Source: Vicia villosa
Taxonomy: Eukaryota > Streptophyta > Magnoliopsida > Fabales > Fabaceae
Length of the DNA: 64,000 bases
NCBI RefSeq assembly: GCF_029867415.1
Contig: NC_081181.1
Span: forward strand, 124,315,042-124,379,041
Direction of reading: 5' to 3'
The notes below the pieces were generated by a model, which was not told the origin of the DNA, did not search any database, and saw only the letters and a program-made list of their open reading frames with translations. Of this stretch, positions 11,543-19,737 are shown piece by piece (the first letter of the stretch is position 1; each line of letters starts with the position of its first letter). A program made the translations under genes and the position numbers.

Positions 11543-13145
11543 TGTTGCACCCCAATTTTTGACCTAGAGATCCCACGTCTTTTACATCATTGGCATGACA
11601 ACAAGATTCATAAGCTTATAAGCTCTTAGTCGGTATTACACTAACCTTTAATGAAAATACAAAAAAATATGTCTTATGCGTGTGTTTCTTTTCTTTTATC
11701 AGGTAGGACTTTTAAATCAAGAAGCTCAGGAGGTTACATAATTAGGGTTTTGAGACGGACAAAGTCAAATATTAATTCTTAAAGACTTTCCACGTCAGGT
11801 TCATGTGTTTATCAAAGACTATTAAAAAACAAGTGTATTAGGGCTTCCCCTATGTTTGGTTCCTAAATAGTGATGTGTAAAGCTTGGTTAAATTGGCATC
11901 GAGTAAAAAGTGCTACTTGGTGGTTTAAAGTTATGGCTCAAGATTTCATAAATTTTTTAAATAAGATTGGATTGCTTATTGAATTTTTGGATTCAATACA
12001 AAAGATTAGATTGTGAATTCTTGGTTCTTACTTCTTATTCACTCACTTTTCGCTTGCAAGTTGATTTGAATTTATTTAAGTGAATTGTTTAAAACAAGTT
12101 GGCCTATGGATTTCTCATGGTGAAAAGATTTGATTCATGTGAAATGTTTATAATTTAATACAAGTTCAAAATAACTCATAAGAATTTCCTCAAATTACAA
12201 GATATCTTTCATTCATCTTAAATACATTGTTCATTCAAAATTCGAGAGTTTTGTTCAAGGTCATTACTTCAAGTTTCGATTTAAGATTCAATACATTTCC
12301 AACTTCATAATGCAAAAACATTTTTGTTTCACATTATTTCAAGGATGTTCCATCATTTCCATTCAAGAATTACAAAAAAAAAAGGATCATTCCAAGTTTT
12401 AAGGTCATCTAAAGAAATTCGTGATTTAAGAATATCCAAATTTCATTCAAATTCAAGTCCATTTCTTTTTATACCATTTCTTCTTACACCACCGGTTCAT
12501 GAAACAAAGAACAAATGGTGGAATTAACGAATTCAGCAATACAACTCAAAAGGTCAAAAGCCCAAGTCAAGTGGAATTAGCAAAATTCAACAAAAACTAT
12601 TCAAAAAGTTCAAAAGCCCAAGTCAAGTGGAATTAGCAAATTTCAACAAAGCAATTCAAAAGTTCAGAAATCCAAGTCAAATTCAAGTATGGGCACAAAG
12701 AGAAGTCATCTAAAGTTGTCCCTACAAAAAAAAAGAAGAAGAAAAAGAGAAAAAGAAGGAAGTAAAAAACCTGTATCATAAAGTCTTTGACCTAGTGACT
12801 AACTCTTGCTTTAATCCTCAAGACCAAACTTCTGTCCATAATCTGCAAAACCAAAAAAGAGATAAAGTAAAGTGTTGTCCTACACGGTACAACATTACAT
12901 AAAAAGAGAAAAGAAGGAGTGAAAATTGGTACTTTGATCTTGAGCAAGGTGGAGTTCAACTGCATTATGATAGGCACCGTTCAATTTATTTCACAAACGA
13001 TCAGGTGTATCATGCGAGGACCAAGCATATTGATGCGTAAAGATCTTCATGTGGAAGTTCAACATCACTCTATTAATCCAATACATCACTCAAATAAATA
13101 TTATAATTTCAATTAAAAGAAATAATTAAAAATTGGGGTGTTACA
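11543..13145. mobile_element. Ty3/gypsy LTR with 18-bp terminal inverted repeats
   Basis: The block starts TGTTGCACCCCAATTTTT and ends AAAAATTGGGGTGTTACA, so its termini are almost perfect inverted copies with TG...CA ends. Flanks are GTAGC and GTAAG, not a clean duplication. To its right, on the minus strand, lie a tandem array and a Tat-type integrase tail, so I read it as the 3' LTR of a minus-strand element whose 5' part is missing. The second copy of the 477-bp repeat lies inside. A copy of the neighbouring array unit also occurs inside, at about 13040. Confidence 0.7.
12481..12959. repeat. Direct repeat, copy 2, inside the LTR
   Basis: This is the partner of 8645-9121, same orientation, about 3.4 kb away. 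As it is embedded in a bounded LTR, copy 1 may be a fragment of another copy of the same LTR family. Confidence 0.9.
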
Positions 13146-13148
13146 GTA

Positions 13149-13440
13149 AGGATCTTCATGTGGAAATTCAACATATTCGTATTGCCTTAAGAGGCGACAT
13201 TAATCTTCTTGTGGAAGATTATAGTGTTCACATATTACCTTTAGAGGTGGAAATTATCTTTTTGTGGAAGTTCAGCGTAATCATGTATTGCCTTTAGAGG
13301 TGGCAGGGATCTTCCTATGGAAGTCTAACATGTTCTTATTGACTTAACATGCAACAACGATTTTCTCGTATAATTCCACCGTGTTCGTATATTTCCTTTA
13401 TAAGCGACAAGGACCTTCATGTGAGAGTCCAACATGCATG
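13149..13440. repeat. Degenerate tandem array, unit about 53 bp, six units
   Basis: Units begin with variants of GATCTTCATGTGGAAGTTCA and continue with a TATTGCCTTTAGAGGYGRCA-like half. Starts fall near 13150, 13202, 13255, 13308, 13359 and 13412. On the minus strand the array follows the end of an integrase and precedes the LTR, the place where Tat-lineage 3' UTR arrays are known. Confidence 0.8.
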
Positions 13441-13561
13441 GTACTCAAATCAAAAGTTCCCCTTCTAATAATCATTTAAAAGTTCATATATAGGTGGATA
13501 ATATGCCCCCTCAAAAATTTACAAATAGTTCAACTGTAAAAATATTCTAAACAAACAAAAT

Positions 13562-13750
13562 TCTAAGTCATGGGTACGAGTCTTCCATCCAACTCCAATA
13601 GCTTATATGCTCCCGGTGGGAGATTCTATAATATGTGGAACAGACTTTCCTAATTGGGTTGCAACTTTCTCAGTTGAGCGAGCATGCCCATTTGTCGTAG
13701 TACCAGGTCGCCTTCTTGCATTACCTTAGAGTAGTATCTTTTAGCCATTA
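13562..13750 (-). pseudogene. Ty3/gypsy Tat-type integrase C-terminal remnant
   Basis: Minus-strand translation gives YYSKVMQEGDLVLRQ, then AQLRKLQPN, then PPGAYKLLELDGRLVPMT. This is the post-catalytic integrase tail that precedes the 3' UTR in Tat elements (GDLVLR...GKLQPNWEGP...GAYKL...DG). Stops interrupt it where a Trp would be expected after LQPN and again downstream. No reverse transcriptase lies next to it. Confidence 0.7.
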
Positions 13751-13964
13751 TTTGTTTAGCGACAAACTTTTTCTGTTATGATTTTGGTGATAGCCTCCGC
13801 CTATAATTCTAATGGAAAGTTAACATTGCAATATTTAACATTGTAATATAAGTGTCATTTTTTATCCAAAACTATGCAATACTGTCCTGCTATATTATTC
13901 TGTTGTGTTAAAAAAACTAACAGAGAAAGTTCAGTAGATGTATCTATGGAAGGTTCAAATATTG

Positions 13965-14655
13965 CAAACTATGAGTTTTTTCCGTAGATATACCCGCGAA
14001 AACAAAATATCTAGGTTCTTTTCTTGGATATACATACGAAAAGTTTTGCGCCAGAAAATGGGTGGTCCATATTCACCTAGGTTTTCTATAAATTTGGGGT
14101 TTCTTGTGTTGTCTTTCACACAAACACAAAAATGTCTCTATATGATGTCAACATTCGTTGGTATGTCGCAAGGGTCTCACACTCTGACAGTAGAACACCA
14201 GGGCAGACGTTCAAACACAACGATTACACCTCGCTCGATGATATCATTGGCGAAATCCGCTATCGCCTACCTTATGGAGACAAACGAAATGTTGTGAAAC
14301 TCGAGTATCGTTCACCTTCAGTTGACAGCGGAGGGAACGCCGTTTATAACAACTTTGAGCTCAAGAACCGAGAGGATGTTTTGGCGATATGGCGAATGTA
14401 TTACAACTTCGAAGAGAAAATCCCGCTCGAGTTCGTAGCAACAGTTCAAAGAACAGTCGAGCAAATTCTAGAGACGTGCAAGCGTCCACGTGGCTATTGA
14501 AATGTAATATTTAATTTATAGTTGAAATCATTAATGTAATGCCGATTTTAATCTATAAATGTTTTTTTTTTATCGTTGTTATTTTGTATCTGACTTATTT
14601 ACGTAGATATACATACAGACATATTCCGTAGATGCACCTACAGAACGTTTTCACG
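13965..14655. repeat. CGTAGATATAC-type motifs flanking the 122-aa ORF
   Basis: CCGTAGATATACCCGCGAAA (about 13982), GGATATACATACGAAA (about 14026), CGTAGATATACATACAGA (about 14602) and CCGTAGATGCACCTACAGAA (about 14627) are variants of one partly palindromic motif. They sit on both sides of the ORF and not inside it. Confidence 0.6.
14132..14500 (+). CDS. Hypothetical 122-aa protein (orphan, possibly transposon-linked)
   Basis: I do not recognise the family with certainty. The ORF opens MSLYDVNIRWYVARVSHSDS and ends CKRPRGY. It is balanced in composition, with alternating charged and hydrophobic residues, not the AT-driven Lys/Asn/Ile/Phe bias of chance ORFs here. A TATA-like TCTATAAAT lies about 45 bp upstream in a promoter-like setting. 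Local GC is higher than in the surroundings. Short motifs related to CGTAGATATACMTACG occur on both sides (about 13980-14040 and 14600-14655), which suggests the gene sits in a mobile or recurrent unit. There are no membrane segments or signal peptide. It could be the N-terminal module of a MULE-type transposase gene that has lost the rest, but this is a guess. Confidence 0.55.
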   Translation: MSLYDVNIRWYVARVSHSDSRTPGQTFKHNDYTSLDDIIGEIRYRLPYGDKRNVVKLEYRSPSVDSGGNAVYNNFELKNREDVLAIWRMYYNFEEKIPLEFVATVQRTVEQILETCKRPRGY

Positions 14656-14919
14656 CTAAGTAAATAAAAGTACTTCCAGAGATTTATTTTATTTTCGAAA
14701 GCAGATGGGCAACTTTAAGCCCACATAATACCTAATAACCCCATGAAATGTTATAGGAGATTCTTTTAATAATACATTATATTTATTTATTTATACATAA
14801 CTAAAATGAAATGGAGTATGTGTTAGTAAATCAACCATTAGTGCATTGTTGGCTTGAACATAGTTAGTTACGTGGCAACAAGTCCAGGAACTAAAATAAA
14901 ACACTTTACCAAAACACAA

Positions 14920-15150
14920 TCAGAGGGAAAAAATGGATAAACGTTTCGTCTTCCTACTGCTGCTGAGATTTTTTAGTGCGTTATGATTTTGATAACTGGA
15001 GCAGCAATCTCTATGTTTTGAAGAAGATGTTTTTGAGAGGGAGACGATCTGAGTTCCCTTTTTTACTGTTTCCATTTCCACTTGCAAAGCTTTGTAAACC
15101 GCCGCATCAACACCAAACAAGAAGCTTCCATCATCTATGAACCAAGCAAG
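14920..15150 (+). pseudogene. Exon-1-like block of unknown gene (cluster A)
   Basis: This stretch is conserved with 60650-60890 and ends at a good splice donor, CAAGCAAG|GTAAAC. A start codon at 15136 would give MNQA plus two bases, leaving the phase that the exon-2-like blocks need. In cluster B the same codon is GTG. A frame from 14934 (MDKRFVFLLLL) stops early. No protein family was recognised; it is probably non-functional. Confidence 0.35.
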
Positions 15151-15853
15151 GTAAACAATGTCATTCTTTTCTCAATAAATCTTTTTTTCGTAAAAATTTG
15201 CAAATGATTTTTTGGTTCTGTTGCAAAAACATGATTGAAGAAAAAAGGGTTTTGAGTCTGTCAGACAGTAGAACCAAGACACACTCTAACCGGAAACACG
15301 ACACGGCGGAAACGTCTGACAATGACACGTCGACACCGATAATAATTTTTAGAAAAATAATAAATTAAATGTAATAAAAGTGTCATATAGGTTTCGGATT
15401 AAATGTAATCACAAGTGTTATTATAGGTTTCGGGGACACTGACATACCTTTTTTGAAGTGTCGGTGCTACATAACTCTAAAATGTTTCAACTATTGATGA
15501 AACCTCTCTGCCAAAAATGATTGATAAAAAAGTTAAAATCTTATGTATCAAGATTCAAATGCCTTTTTGATGTTAATTTTAAGGAATATAGGTATGTAGT
15601 TTTCAATGCTATATGCTCCAGTTAAGCACCACTAGGCTAGAATAGAATTGAGGTTTGGAAAGATCCTGTAGTTTTCATAAGAGAAGTTGTTGCTTTTTTA
15701 TAGTCTAAGAGAAATCTGTTGTTTGGCAGTGCTCAATTTATATACTCTATCCATGACTACCTTCTTTCATTGGTGTTTTTGATGAAATATGTCAAGCCTA
15801 ACTGTTTACGGTGCATGCATAACACTAAGGTAAATCCTCTTTGTCTTCCACAG

Positions 15854-15965
15854 GATTGTTTTGTATGCTATAGGCTATAGCCGTAGTAGATTTTGACAAT
15901 GAAAATGGTGAGATTTTTAAAGATGGAACAAATCAATTAGCTTAATACAACTCCTCTGTTGCAAG
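15854..15965 (+). pseudogene. Exon-2-like block, copy 1 (7-bp insertion)
   Basis: The block is bounded by CCACAG| and AAG|GTGAGT. It is 112 nt, the 105-nt unit plus a 7-bp duplication in GCTATAGGCTATAGCC that breaks the frame, and it also has TAA for the Gln in LAQY. It lies about 80 bp upstream of the U5 USE. Confidence 0.7.
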
Positions 15966-16047
15966 GTGAGTCATGTGCTGTATTTGCATTGAAATTCATT
16001 TGTTGCTATACTTTAGTAATTAAAGGTAGGAATCAAGTGAGATTTGA

Positions 16048-16096
16048 GTCCCACATTGTCTACTTCATAAAACAAGCTATGCAGCTTATATATAAA
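16048..16096 (+). promoter_or_regulatory. U5 promoter: USE and TATA
   Basis: USE is GTCCCACATTG (16048-16058) and TATAAA is at 16091-16096. The 32-bp gap is the spacing typical of plant Pol II snRNA genes. Confidence 0.9.
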
Positions 16097-16119
16097 ATGT
16101 AAGCACCTTTATCGCTATC

Positions 16120-16247
16120 AACTACGGAGCCGTGTGATGATGACATAGCGAACTATTCTTTCGCCTTTTACTAAAGAATACCGTGTCAGCGTTACAATTA
16201 GCGGCATACGCTAGTTTTTGGAAGAGTCCTCTTCATTGAGGGCTCTG
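16120..16247 (+). ncRNA. U5: U5 spliceosomal snRNA gene, cluster A
   Basis: U5 is the snRNA that aligns exons through loop I in the tri-snRNP and catalytic spliceosome. The invariant loop I, CGCCTTTTACT, is present and closed by ATTCTTT/AAAGAAT. An outer TGACA/TGTCA pairing flanks it. A Sm-like site, TAGTTTTTGG, follows at about 16212, then a 3' hairpin with arms AGAGTCCTC and GAGGGCTCT. The start is set about 30 bp after TATA, and a canonical 3' box follows the end. The Sm site begins TAG rather than the usual AAT, a deviation shared with the cluster B copy. All core elements are intact, so it looks expressible. Confidence 0.92.
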
Positions 16248-16261
16248 CAAATTTAGTTCAA
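16248..16261 (+). terminator. snRNA 3' box of U5
   Basis: CAAATTTAGTTCAA fits the plant 3'-end formation signal CA-N(3-10)-AGTNNAA and starts at the RNA end. Confidence 0.85.
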
Positions 16262-16422
16262 GTTTATCAGTATTACATATTCAAATCACTTTGCATGTTC
16301 AAATCAGTTTGCATATGCAAACATTAGACAAATGGAATAATAGGAGATACTCTTTTATATGGCATGCATAACCTGTTGTCTTGCGTCTGTACACAAAGGT
16401 AAAGCCTCTTTGTCTTCTACAG

Positions 16423-16544
16423 GATTCTTTTGAATGCTATAGGCATGGTATATTTTGATCAAGAAAATGGTGATGTCGCTGAAGACTCGCTTAAATAAAA
16501 GATGGAATATACCGTTTAGCTCAATACAACACCTCTGTTGCAAG
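16423..16544 (+). pseudogene. Exon-2-like block, copy 2
   Basis: The block lies between TTCTACAG| and GCAAG|GTGAGT. It opens GATTCTTTTGA, so a stop replaces the Trp codon, and it has an insertion before the GCTCAATACAAC end. It is non-coding now and lies about 160 bp upstream of the U4 USE. Confidence 0.7.
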
Positions 16545-16702
16545 GTGAGTTCTTATTCATGTGCTATGTTTGCGTTGAAATTCAATTGTCTTGGTGCTGA
16601 TTCTTTTCATCGGAACAAAATATCTTTGGTAACTGGGCTATTTTTCTACTGTAATGTTATTTTTTGCTGTATAATATTTGCTTGTCTTAGCTGTACTTTC
16701 TA

Positions 16703-16753
16703 GTCCCACATTGCTAAAGTGAGGAATTAGATAAGTTTGAAGTTATATATAAA
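16703..16753 (+). promoter_or_regulatory. U4 promoter: USE and TATA
   Basis: GTCCCACATTG (16703-16713) and TATAAA (16748-16753) are 34 bp apart, which is Pol II-type spacing. Confidence 0.9.
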
Positions 16754-16778
16754 GGAAGCTTATTCTACATTCGATTTT

Positions 16779-16931
16779 ATCTTTGCGCTTGGGGCAATGA
16801 CGCAGCTAGTGAGGTTCTAACCGAGGCGCGTCTATTGCTGGTTGAAAACTATTTCCAAACCCCCTCTTAGGCTTGGGTTCAACTCAAGCCTTTGAGAATT
16901 TCTGGAAGGACTCCCCTTTGGGGTAAAGTCC
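16779..16931 (+). ncRNA. U4: U4 spliceosomal snRNA gene, cluster A
   Basis: U4 pairs with and chaperones U6 in the tri-snRNP. The RNA begins ATCTTTGCGCTTGGGGCAAT, the standard plant U4 start, which includes the U6-pairing region. The 5' stem-loop with its kink-turn sequence (GAGGTTCTAACCGAGG) follows, then CTGGTTGAAAACTATTTCC and CCAAACCCCCTC. A central hairpin has AGGCTTGGGTT and AACTCAAGCC arms. The Sm site is AATTTCTGG at about 16898, followed by a 3' hairpin around CTCCCCTTTGGGG. The 3' box lies immediately downstream. No disabling change is visible. A 185-bp MITE sits between this gene and U1. Confidence 0.95.
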
Positions 16932-16933
16932 TA

Positions 16934-16947
16934 CAATTTTAGTTCAA
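16934..16947 (+). terminator. snRNA 3' box of U4
   Basis: CAATTTTAGTTCAA matches CA-N5-AGT-NN-AA right after the U4 3' hairpin. Confidence 0.85.
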
Positions 16948-17208
16948 TGTTTGAATTTGTTTTACGAAGCAAACTCCTTAATCTTTTAAGTATTTATTAG
17001 TTTTTCAATTTATTTAAACAATCTATTTTGTTCTCTTCCACTGCTTTTTCCAGACTAATAACTTTAACTAAAACAAAATAAAAACTGATATATGAATGAT
17101 AAGATTTGATCTCAGTTAATTTCATAACAAGAGCAAAGATGTACATATAAATTATTGTTTAAAAATGAGGATAAAGGAAAAATGAGGAGATATACATAAT
17201 TTATCTAT

Positions 17209-17393
17209 GGGAAAAGCTAACATGTGCCCCAAGGGCACAAGTTAATGAGATATTTATAGAAATATTCTCTTGGAACGCGTGCATTCAATATATTGAAACT
17301 TTAAATATGACTCTATTGCATTTAATTACATTTAACTTTTTCTAATTATAGTATCCTTAACATGTGCCCTTAGGGCACACGTTAGCATGACCC
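17209..17393. mobile_element. Mutator-type MITE, 185 bp, 9-bp target-site duplication
   Basis: Terminal inverted repeats read GGGAAAAGCTAACATGTGCC on the left and, in complement, GGGTCATGCTAACGTGTGCC on the right. TTTATCTAT flanks the element on both sides (17200-17208 and 17394-17402). A 9-bp duplication and GGG-starting ends fit a Mutator-like MITE. It is absent from the same position in cluster B, so it inserted after the duplication. Confidence 0.9.
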
Positions 17394-17613
17394 TTTATCT
17401 ATTTGGATCCCAATGGAGGTGGCAAATGTGTATAAATTATTGATCCACCAAGTTATACATACTACTCAAGCACTAAATCTTGGGAACAACTACGGCTTAG
17501 TTTTGGTTTAAAAATGACGGTTATCTTTCTGAATAAATGCTGTTAAGAGTTACACTTAAATGATATTTTTTCCTTTAATGCTACTTTGAATGAATCTATA
17601 TCATGTTATCTTT

Positions 17614-17663
17614 GTCCCACATCGGAATTGTTAGAGTGAATAGTATGGAACATGGGGTATAAA
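17614..17663 (+). promoter_or_regulatory. U1 promoter: perfect USE and TATA
   Basis: GTCCCACATCG (17614-17624) matches the plant USE exactly. TATAAA begins at 17658, 33 bp away, the Pol II snRNA spacing. Confidence 0.95.
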
Positions 17664-17688
17664 GAACAAGTGTGTGATTCGTTGAAAC

Positions 17689-17848
17689 ATACTTACCTGG
17701 ACGGGGTCAATGGATGATCAATAAGGTCCATGGCCTAGGCAAGTGACCTCCATTGCACTTAGGAGGGGTGCTAGCCTAAGGTCTACCCAAGTGGTGGAGC
17801 CTACATCATAATTTGTTGCTGTGGGGGCCTGCGTTCGCGCGGCCCCTT
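17689..17848 (+). ncRNA. U1: U1 spliceosomal snRNA gene, cluster A
   Basis: U1 recognises the 5' splice site by base pairing. The RNA starts ATACTTACCTGGACGGGGTC, so the 5' splice-site complement ACTTACCTG is intact. Stem-loop I (GGCCTAGGCAAGTGACC region), the CCTCCATTGCACTTAGGAGG stem and the GCCCAAGTGGTGGAGCC-type stem IV region are recognisable, as is the Sm region ATAATTTGTTG. The terminal hairpin GGGGGCCTGCGTTCGCGCGG closes the RNA. Length is about 160 nt, as usual for plant U1. A perfect USE, TATA and 3' box surround it. It appears intact. Confidence 0.96.
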
Positions 17849-17850
17849 CC

Positions 17851-17863
17851 CAATTGAGTTTAA
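17851..17863 (+). terminator. snRNA 3' box of U1
   Basis: CAATTGAGTTTAA is an exact CA-N4-AGT-NN-AA 3' box a few bases past the U1 end. Confidence 0.88.
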
Positions 17864-18091
17864 TGTTTCTGTTAAAATTCTAAATCACTATATAGTTATT
17901 GGGATTTTGGATCCCTTAATTTTTTGTCTCAGAATAAATATTTTTCCGTTAGTAAAATGATTAAGTGTATGTTCTTCTCCAAAAAAGAAAAATGATTAAG
18001 TGTATGTTAAGAACCCTAAAAGGACATGTTGTAATATAAGTTTAACTGTTTATAGTAAATGCATATAACACTAAGGTAAATCCTTCTACAG

Positions 18092-18200
18092 GATTGTTTG
18101 GTATGCTATAGCCAGAGTAGATTTTGATGATCATGAAAATGGTGAGATTTTTTAAGATGGAAAGATCAACTAGCTCAATACACAGCTTCTCTGTGGCAAG
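18092..18200 (+). pseudogene. Exon-2-like block, copy 3
   Basis: The block lies between TTCTACAG| and GGCAAG|GTAAC. The 5' half reads IVWYAIA in frame; small indels then shift the frame, and TAA occurs in TTTTTTAAGATGG. It stands upstream of the decayed U5 copy. Confidence 0.7.
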
Positions 18201-18313
18201 GTAACTTATTACTCTTTGTTGTTTCATGTGATATATTTGCAGTGAAATTAAATTGTCGCTGGACTAGGATACTTTAGTTATTTAATGTTCAAATGAGTGG
18301 ATAACAAACTAAA

Positions 18314-18460
18314 GTCCCATATTGTCTACTGCGTAAAAGGAACTAATCTACTCACATATAGCGAACTATTCTTCCGCCTATTACTAAAGAATATCGTGTC
18401 AGCGTCATAATTAGCGGCATAGGCTTGTTTTTGGAAGAGTCCTCAATTTGAGGGCTCTGC
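18314..18460 (+). pseudogene. Decayed second U5 snRNA, cluster A
   Basis: A weakened USE, GTCCCATATTG, at 18314-18324 is followed after about 30 bp by U5 sequence starting only at AGCGAACTATTC (about 18359). The TATA box and the 5' part of the RNA are missing. Loop I reads CGCCTATTACT, one base off the invariant sequence, and a stem base is changed too (TTCTTCC). The 3' hairpin arms and a 3' box (CAATAATAGTTCAA, 18460-18473) survive. I read it as a pseudogene. Confidence 0.85.
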
Positions 18461-18899
18461 AATAATAGTTCAATTTTAGCTCTATATTTTTAATATTTCC
18501 AAAAAGTAGAGTCCTCTTCTTTGTATATTTCCTTAGCATTTTGTTGCAAAACCAAAAATGTATTACCATCTAGTTTAGTAAATCCAGCTGATATATTCTA
18601 AAGTGGTAGTAACTAGAATTATGAACCATTTTCATTGTATCATCTATATTTTCATTAAAAAGGAACTATTCTACTTTTATTCTATGGTTAATATTTTACA
18701 ATTTACACTTGATATCGACTTTGTTCTATACAAAAAATTTTAATCCTCAGCAGATCCTTAAAATTTGGATGCTACCAAACGCCTAAATACACTTTCTAAG
18801 CCTTTCTCTAGCCCTTCAACTTCACTCTCCAAAGCTTCAAAACTTTCATGTGCAGCTTGCATCTTGGTAGCAAAAAATCACATACTAGCATTCAAAATA

Positions 18900-18973
18900 T
18901 GGCTTCGCCCAGGCTCGAACTGGGGACCTTCAGTGTGTTAGACTGACGTGATAACCAACTACACCACGAAACC
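18900..18973 (-). tRNA. trnV-AAC: tRNA-Val (AAC)
   Basis: The 74-nt cloverleaf starts GGTTTCGTGGTGTAGTTGGT. Acceptor GGTTTCG pairs with CGAAGCC (one G-U), and the discriminator is A. The D-arm holds the A box TGGTGTAGTTGG. The anticodon stem TCAGT/ACTGA encloses CTAACAC, so the anticodon is AAC. The T-arm has CAGTTCGAGCCTG. There is no intron, and TTTT follows on the transcribed strand as a Pol III terminator. This is a nuclear-type valine tRNA that looks intact. Confidence 0.96.
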
Positions 18974-19185
18974 ACATGTTCTTTAATTTGCAATATTCCT
19001 TTTACTATCCGTAATAAATGAATAAACCAATTTTCAAATATCTCATAAAGCTGTCACTACTACCAGGTACATTTAATTTGATTTCAGTTTTGTAACATTT
19101 TTTTTTAAAATCAAAATACTATTATTTCAGTTTCAAATATGTTCATTTTTGTATATCTTCTTTCATTCCTCTCTGTCTTCTATAG

Positions 19186-19290
19186 GATTGTTTGGTATGC
19201 TATAGCCATGGTAGGTTTTGATCATGAAAATGGTGAGGTTTTTGAAGATGGAACAGATCGATTAGCTCAATACAACTCCTCGGTTGCAAG
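19186..19290 (+). pseudogene. Exon-2-like block, copy 4, open frame, parent unknown
   Basis: This is the only copy without a stop or frameshift. It is exactly 105 nt between TTCTATAG| and GCAAG|GTGAGT. One base, then 34 codons, then two bases gives a symmetric phase-2 exon that could be skipped or repeated without changing frame. It reads IVWYAIAMVGFDHENGEVFE and continues DGTDRLAQYNSSVA. The peptide is acidic and looks like real coding sequence, but I cannot name the family. No complete host gene is visible nearby, so whether it is still used is uncertain. Confidence 0.6.
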
Positions 19291-19407
19291 GTGAGTTTTT
19301 ATTCATGTAGTTTCATGTGCTGCATTTGTATTGAAATTCAATTGTCTTTAGATTGGGATACTTTAGTAATTGAAGGTCGGGGTCAAGTGAGTGGGTATCA
19401 AACTGAA

Positions 19408-19500
19408 ATCCCACATTATCTACTTCGTTAAGGAAACTATGTTCCTTTCATATTAAATGAAATGACCTCTGGATGTCAACTATGTTCTTATTTTCTTCCA
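19408..19500 (+). pseudogene. Relic of a third U5 promoter in cluster A
   Basis: ATCCCACATTA at 19408-19418 followed by TCTACTTCGTTAAGGAAACTATG aligns with the U5 promoters upstream. The TATA is degraded and sequence similarity to U5 stops soon after TCAACTATG, so no U5 body remains. Confidence 0.55.
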
Positions 19501-19566
19501 AAATAATTGTAAAGCTCAATGTTTGTGTGATGTTACCAAGCCATTGAGTCTCTCTTTATATAAGAG

Positions 19567-19737
19567 CTACTCATGATTATTTTCTATTTGGTGATCGACT
19601 TTTTGATTATTTTCACTTTTTACAATCATGGCCTCAATAGCCATATTTTCTTCCAATTCGGCTTCCAAAGCCGTTTTTATCCTATTTTCGGCCAAGTAAG
19701 CCGTTATTCGAGCCAGGTATTCTGACTCAGTGGTCAT
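19567..19737 (-). CDS. 56-codon ORF overlapping the protease stop
   Basis: An ATG at 19737-19735 overlaps the end of the protease frame and opens 56 codons (MTTESEYLARITAYLAENRI, then Glu-rich to NNHE). It is predicted helical and acidic. It may be the start of the pol frame displaced by a frameshift rather than a separate protein, and it stops 20 bp before the element is lost. Confidence 0.35.
   Translation of the reverse strand: MTTESEYLARITAYLAENRIKTALEAELEENMAIEAMIVKSENNQKVDHQIENNHE

Larger units (their letters stand above)
14800..19470 (+). repeat. snRNA cluster A duplication block
   Basis: From about 14800 the sequence aligns in the same order with 60525-64000: exon-1-like block, exon-2-like block, U5, exon-2-like block, U4, U1. 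Indels and a MITE separate the copies. Cluster A continues further, with two more exon-like blocks, a decayed U5 and a U5-promoter relic. Confidence 0.85.

Noticed and set aside
14934..14990. MDKRFVFLLLL, which looks like a signal-peptide start
   Set aside because: It stops after about 17 codons in cluster A and earlier in cluster B, with no conserved continuation.
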